Below are positions 36,041-36,828 of a DNA stretch of 36,828 nt, piece after piece. Source of the stretch: Ramlibacter sp. GTDB taxonomy: Bacteria > Pseudomonadota > Gammaproteobacteria > Burkholderiales > Burkholderiaceae_C. Each line of letters begins with the position of its first letter. Position 1 is the first letter of the stretch. The notes beneath the pieces are model-generated. The model had not been told where the DNA came from. It searched no databases and saw only the letters and a program-made list of their open reading frames with translations. The stretch is taken from positions 1-36,828 of the forward strand of contig JAQGNJ010000140.1 of NCBI GenBank assembly GCA_028291885.1. Direction: 5' to 3'. The translations under genes and the position numbers were made by a program.

Positions 36041-36079
36041 TTCCAATAAGGCCAACCCTGTCAGCAAGTTGCGCGAGCC

Positions 36080-36156
36080 GCCTTCTACAATGGCTGGCGG
36101 GATGAACCCCGCGCTTCATTGGGCGCCGCTGCAAGAGTCCAGGTTTTGTAGAAGGC
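36080..36156. repeat. 11-bp perfect inverted repeat next to the tRNA fragment
   Basis: GCCTTCTACAA (36080-36090) and TTGTAGAAGGC (36146-36156), separated by 55 bases, lie between the tRNA fragment and the PIN gene. The second arm lies just after the PIN gene stop. It could be an operator-like or recombinase arm-type site, or a terminator-related structure. No gene is seen in 36041-36161. Confidence 0.6.
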
Positions 36157-36161
36157 TGGCC

Positions 36162-36737
36162 TCAAATCAAATCTGCCACGTCGCGCAGGTGGGCTGCCGT
36201 CTGCGGTAAGCCACGTTTCTCGAGAAGGTCGACCAGTGCAACTGCTGTGTACTGCGGTCGCTCCCACCTCTCCCGCATTGCTTTGATCGCAGCTAGCGCC
36301 ACGTGGCCTTTGAGCATCAACTGGTTAACGACGAACTCATCAGGAGTCTGCAACTCGATACCGAATGGATCGAGCATCTCATCCGGAAAATCCTTTTCGT
36401 TCCACGTCACGATGGCATCGGCATGCCCGGCTATCGCGGCGGCGAGTACGTGGCGATCATCCGGATCCGGCAGCGCCAATCCCTCGATGAGGTGTTCGTA
36501 CCCCGTCACCAGACAGTCCGGGATCGCGTCCTCCATGGTTGCTGCGGCGGCTGCGATTTGGGCACGCATTGCCGGCTTGTCCTTCAGTAGGGAGCGCATC
36601 CATTCTTCGCGAATGTGGACCGTCCACTTGGCGCTATAGAGATCAGCATGGGCGAGGCTGAGCAGCACGTCGCGCAGCAGCGCTGGATAGAGAACGTTCG
36701 CATCCAGGACTGCCGTGTAACGTGAACTGCCCGCCAT
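36162..36737 (-). CDS. PIN-domain protein, likely toxin of a toxin-antitoxin pair
   Basis: Predicted ribonuclease of the PIN fold, 191 residues. Acidic residues expected at the metal site are visible: Asp12 in AVLDANVLYP, Glu44/Glu45 in IREEWMR, Asp93/Asp94 in LPDPDDRHVLAAAI and Asp116 in WNEKDFP. The protein is longer than classical VapC (about 130-140 residues) because of a C-terminal helical extension, as in a subset of PIN proteins paired with DNA-binding antitoxins. Its ATG immediately follows the TAA of the upstream gene, the usual antitoxin-toxin layout. It is the first gene on the presumed element side of the tRNA-Phe scar. Confidence 0.85.
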   Translation of the reverse strand: MAGSSRYTAVLDANVLYPALLRDVLLSLAHADLYSAKWTVHIREEWMRSLLKDKPAMRAQIAAAAATMEDAIPDCLVTGYEHLIEGLALPDPDDRHVLAAAIAGHADAIVTWNEKDFPDEMLDPFGIELQTPDEFVVNQLMLKGHVALAAIKAMRERWERPQYTAVALVDLLEKRGLPQTAAHLRDVADLI

Positions 36738-36828
36738 TTAGAGCTCTTCACCCAGCTCTTGGGAAAGCTTGCTCAATTTCTTGAGAGCGTCCCCTGACCG
36801 CTTCTTCTGCTCCTGCTGATATCGCATT
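36738..36828 (-). CDS. Probable antitoxin partner of the PIN protein, C-terminal part only
   Basis: The last visible minus-strand frame reads RYQQEQKKRSGDALKKLSKL then SQELGEEL and stops with TAA directly before the PIN gene ATG. Only about 29 residues are visible and the start lies beyond the window (a Met codon at the very edge may be internal). The charged, helical C-terminal tail fits a small DNA-binding antitoxin but no domain can be recognised. Confidence 0.6.
   Translation of the reverse strand, partial: MRYQQEQKKRSGDALKKLSKLSQELGEEL

Overview
The window is high-GC DNA from a betaproteobacterium of the order Burkholderiales, most likely the family Comamonadaceae. That placement is inferred from gene families (Omp32-type porin, Coq7 hydroxylase, Burkholderiales-type type II secretion cluster, betaproteobacterial tRNA-Phe sequence). 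The genus cannot be fixed from the sequence alone. Most of the window is ordinary chromosome; the right-hand end looks accessory.

Left part (1-10513): the 3' end of groL with a double-hairpin terminator, a DUF805 membrane protein, then pgi and tal on the minus strand. Immediately upstream of tal, and co-oriented with it, is a three-gene ABC importer (binding protein, fused double-length permease, ATPase) of the AfuABC/FbpABC superfamily. Divergent from that importer is zwf. The importer therefore sits between enzymes acting on glucose-6-phosphate, fructose-6-phosphate and sedoheptulose-7-phosphate. Its binding protein lacks the tandem tyrosines of iron binders, so a sugar-phosphate importer is a better guess than the usual iron label.

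Middle part (10536-22496): a six-gene minus-strand dipeptide-type ABC operon (permease B, M20 amidohydrolase, binding protein, permease C, ATPases D and F). It is followed by a DUF3047 lipoprotein, a porin with a long structured leader, coq7, an OsmC-family gene and ilvA. Between the OsmC gene and ilvA is a self-contained promoter plus about 92-nt RNA ending in an intrinsic terminator. This RNA exposes an anti-Shine-Dalgarno motif between stem-loops and is probably a small RNA gene.

Type II secretion part (22503-31977): gspC is divergent from gspGHIJKLMNDE, which is tightly packed with overlapping starts and stops. gspD (TAG at codon 412) and gspE (TAA at codon 168) each carry a single in-frame stop in an otherwise full-length frame, and gspF is not adjacent. 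A perfect 14-bp tandem duplication lies at the gspH/gspI junction. Either the secretion system is decaying or the assembly has errors.

Right part (31964-36828): two small coupled minus-strand genes, small exported and hypothetical proteins, and bluB under a textbook cobalamin riboswitch. Then come a frameshifted amidohydrolase remnant, a small membrane protein, a frameshifted small basic protein, and a tRNA-Phe 3' fragment with a terminator. A PIN-domain toxin-like gene with its partner follows. The tRNA fragment looks like the attachment-site scar marking the left edge of an integrated element that continues beyond the window.
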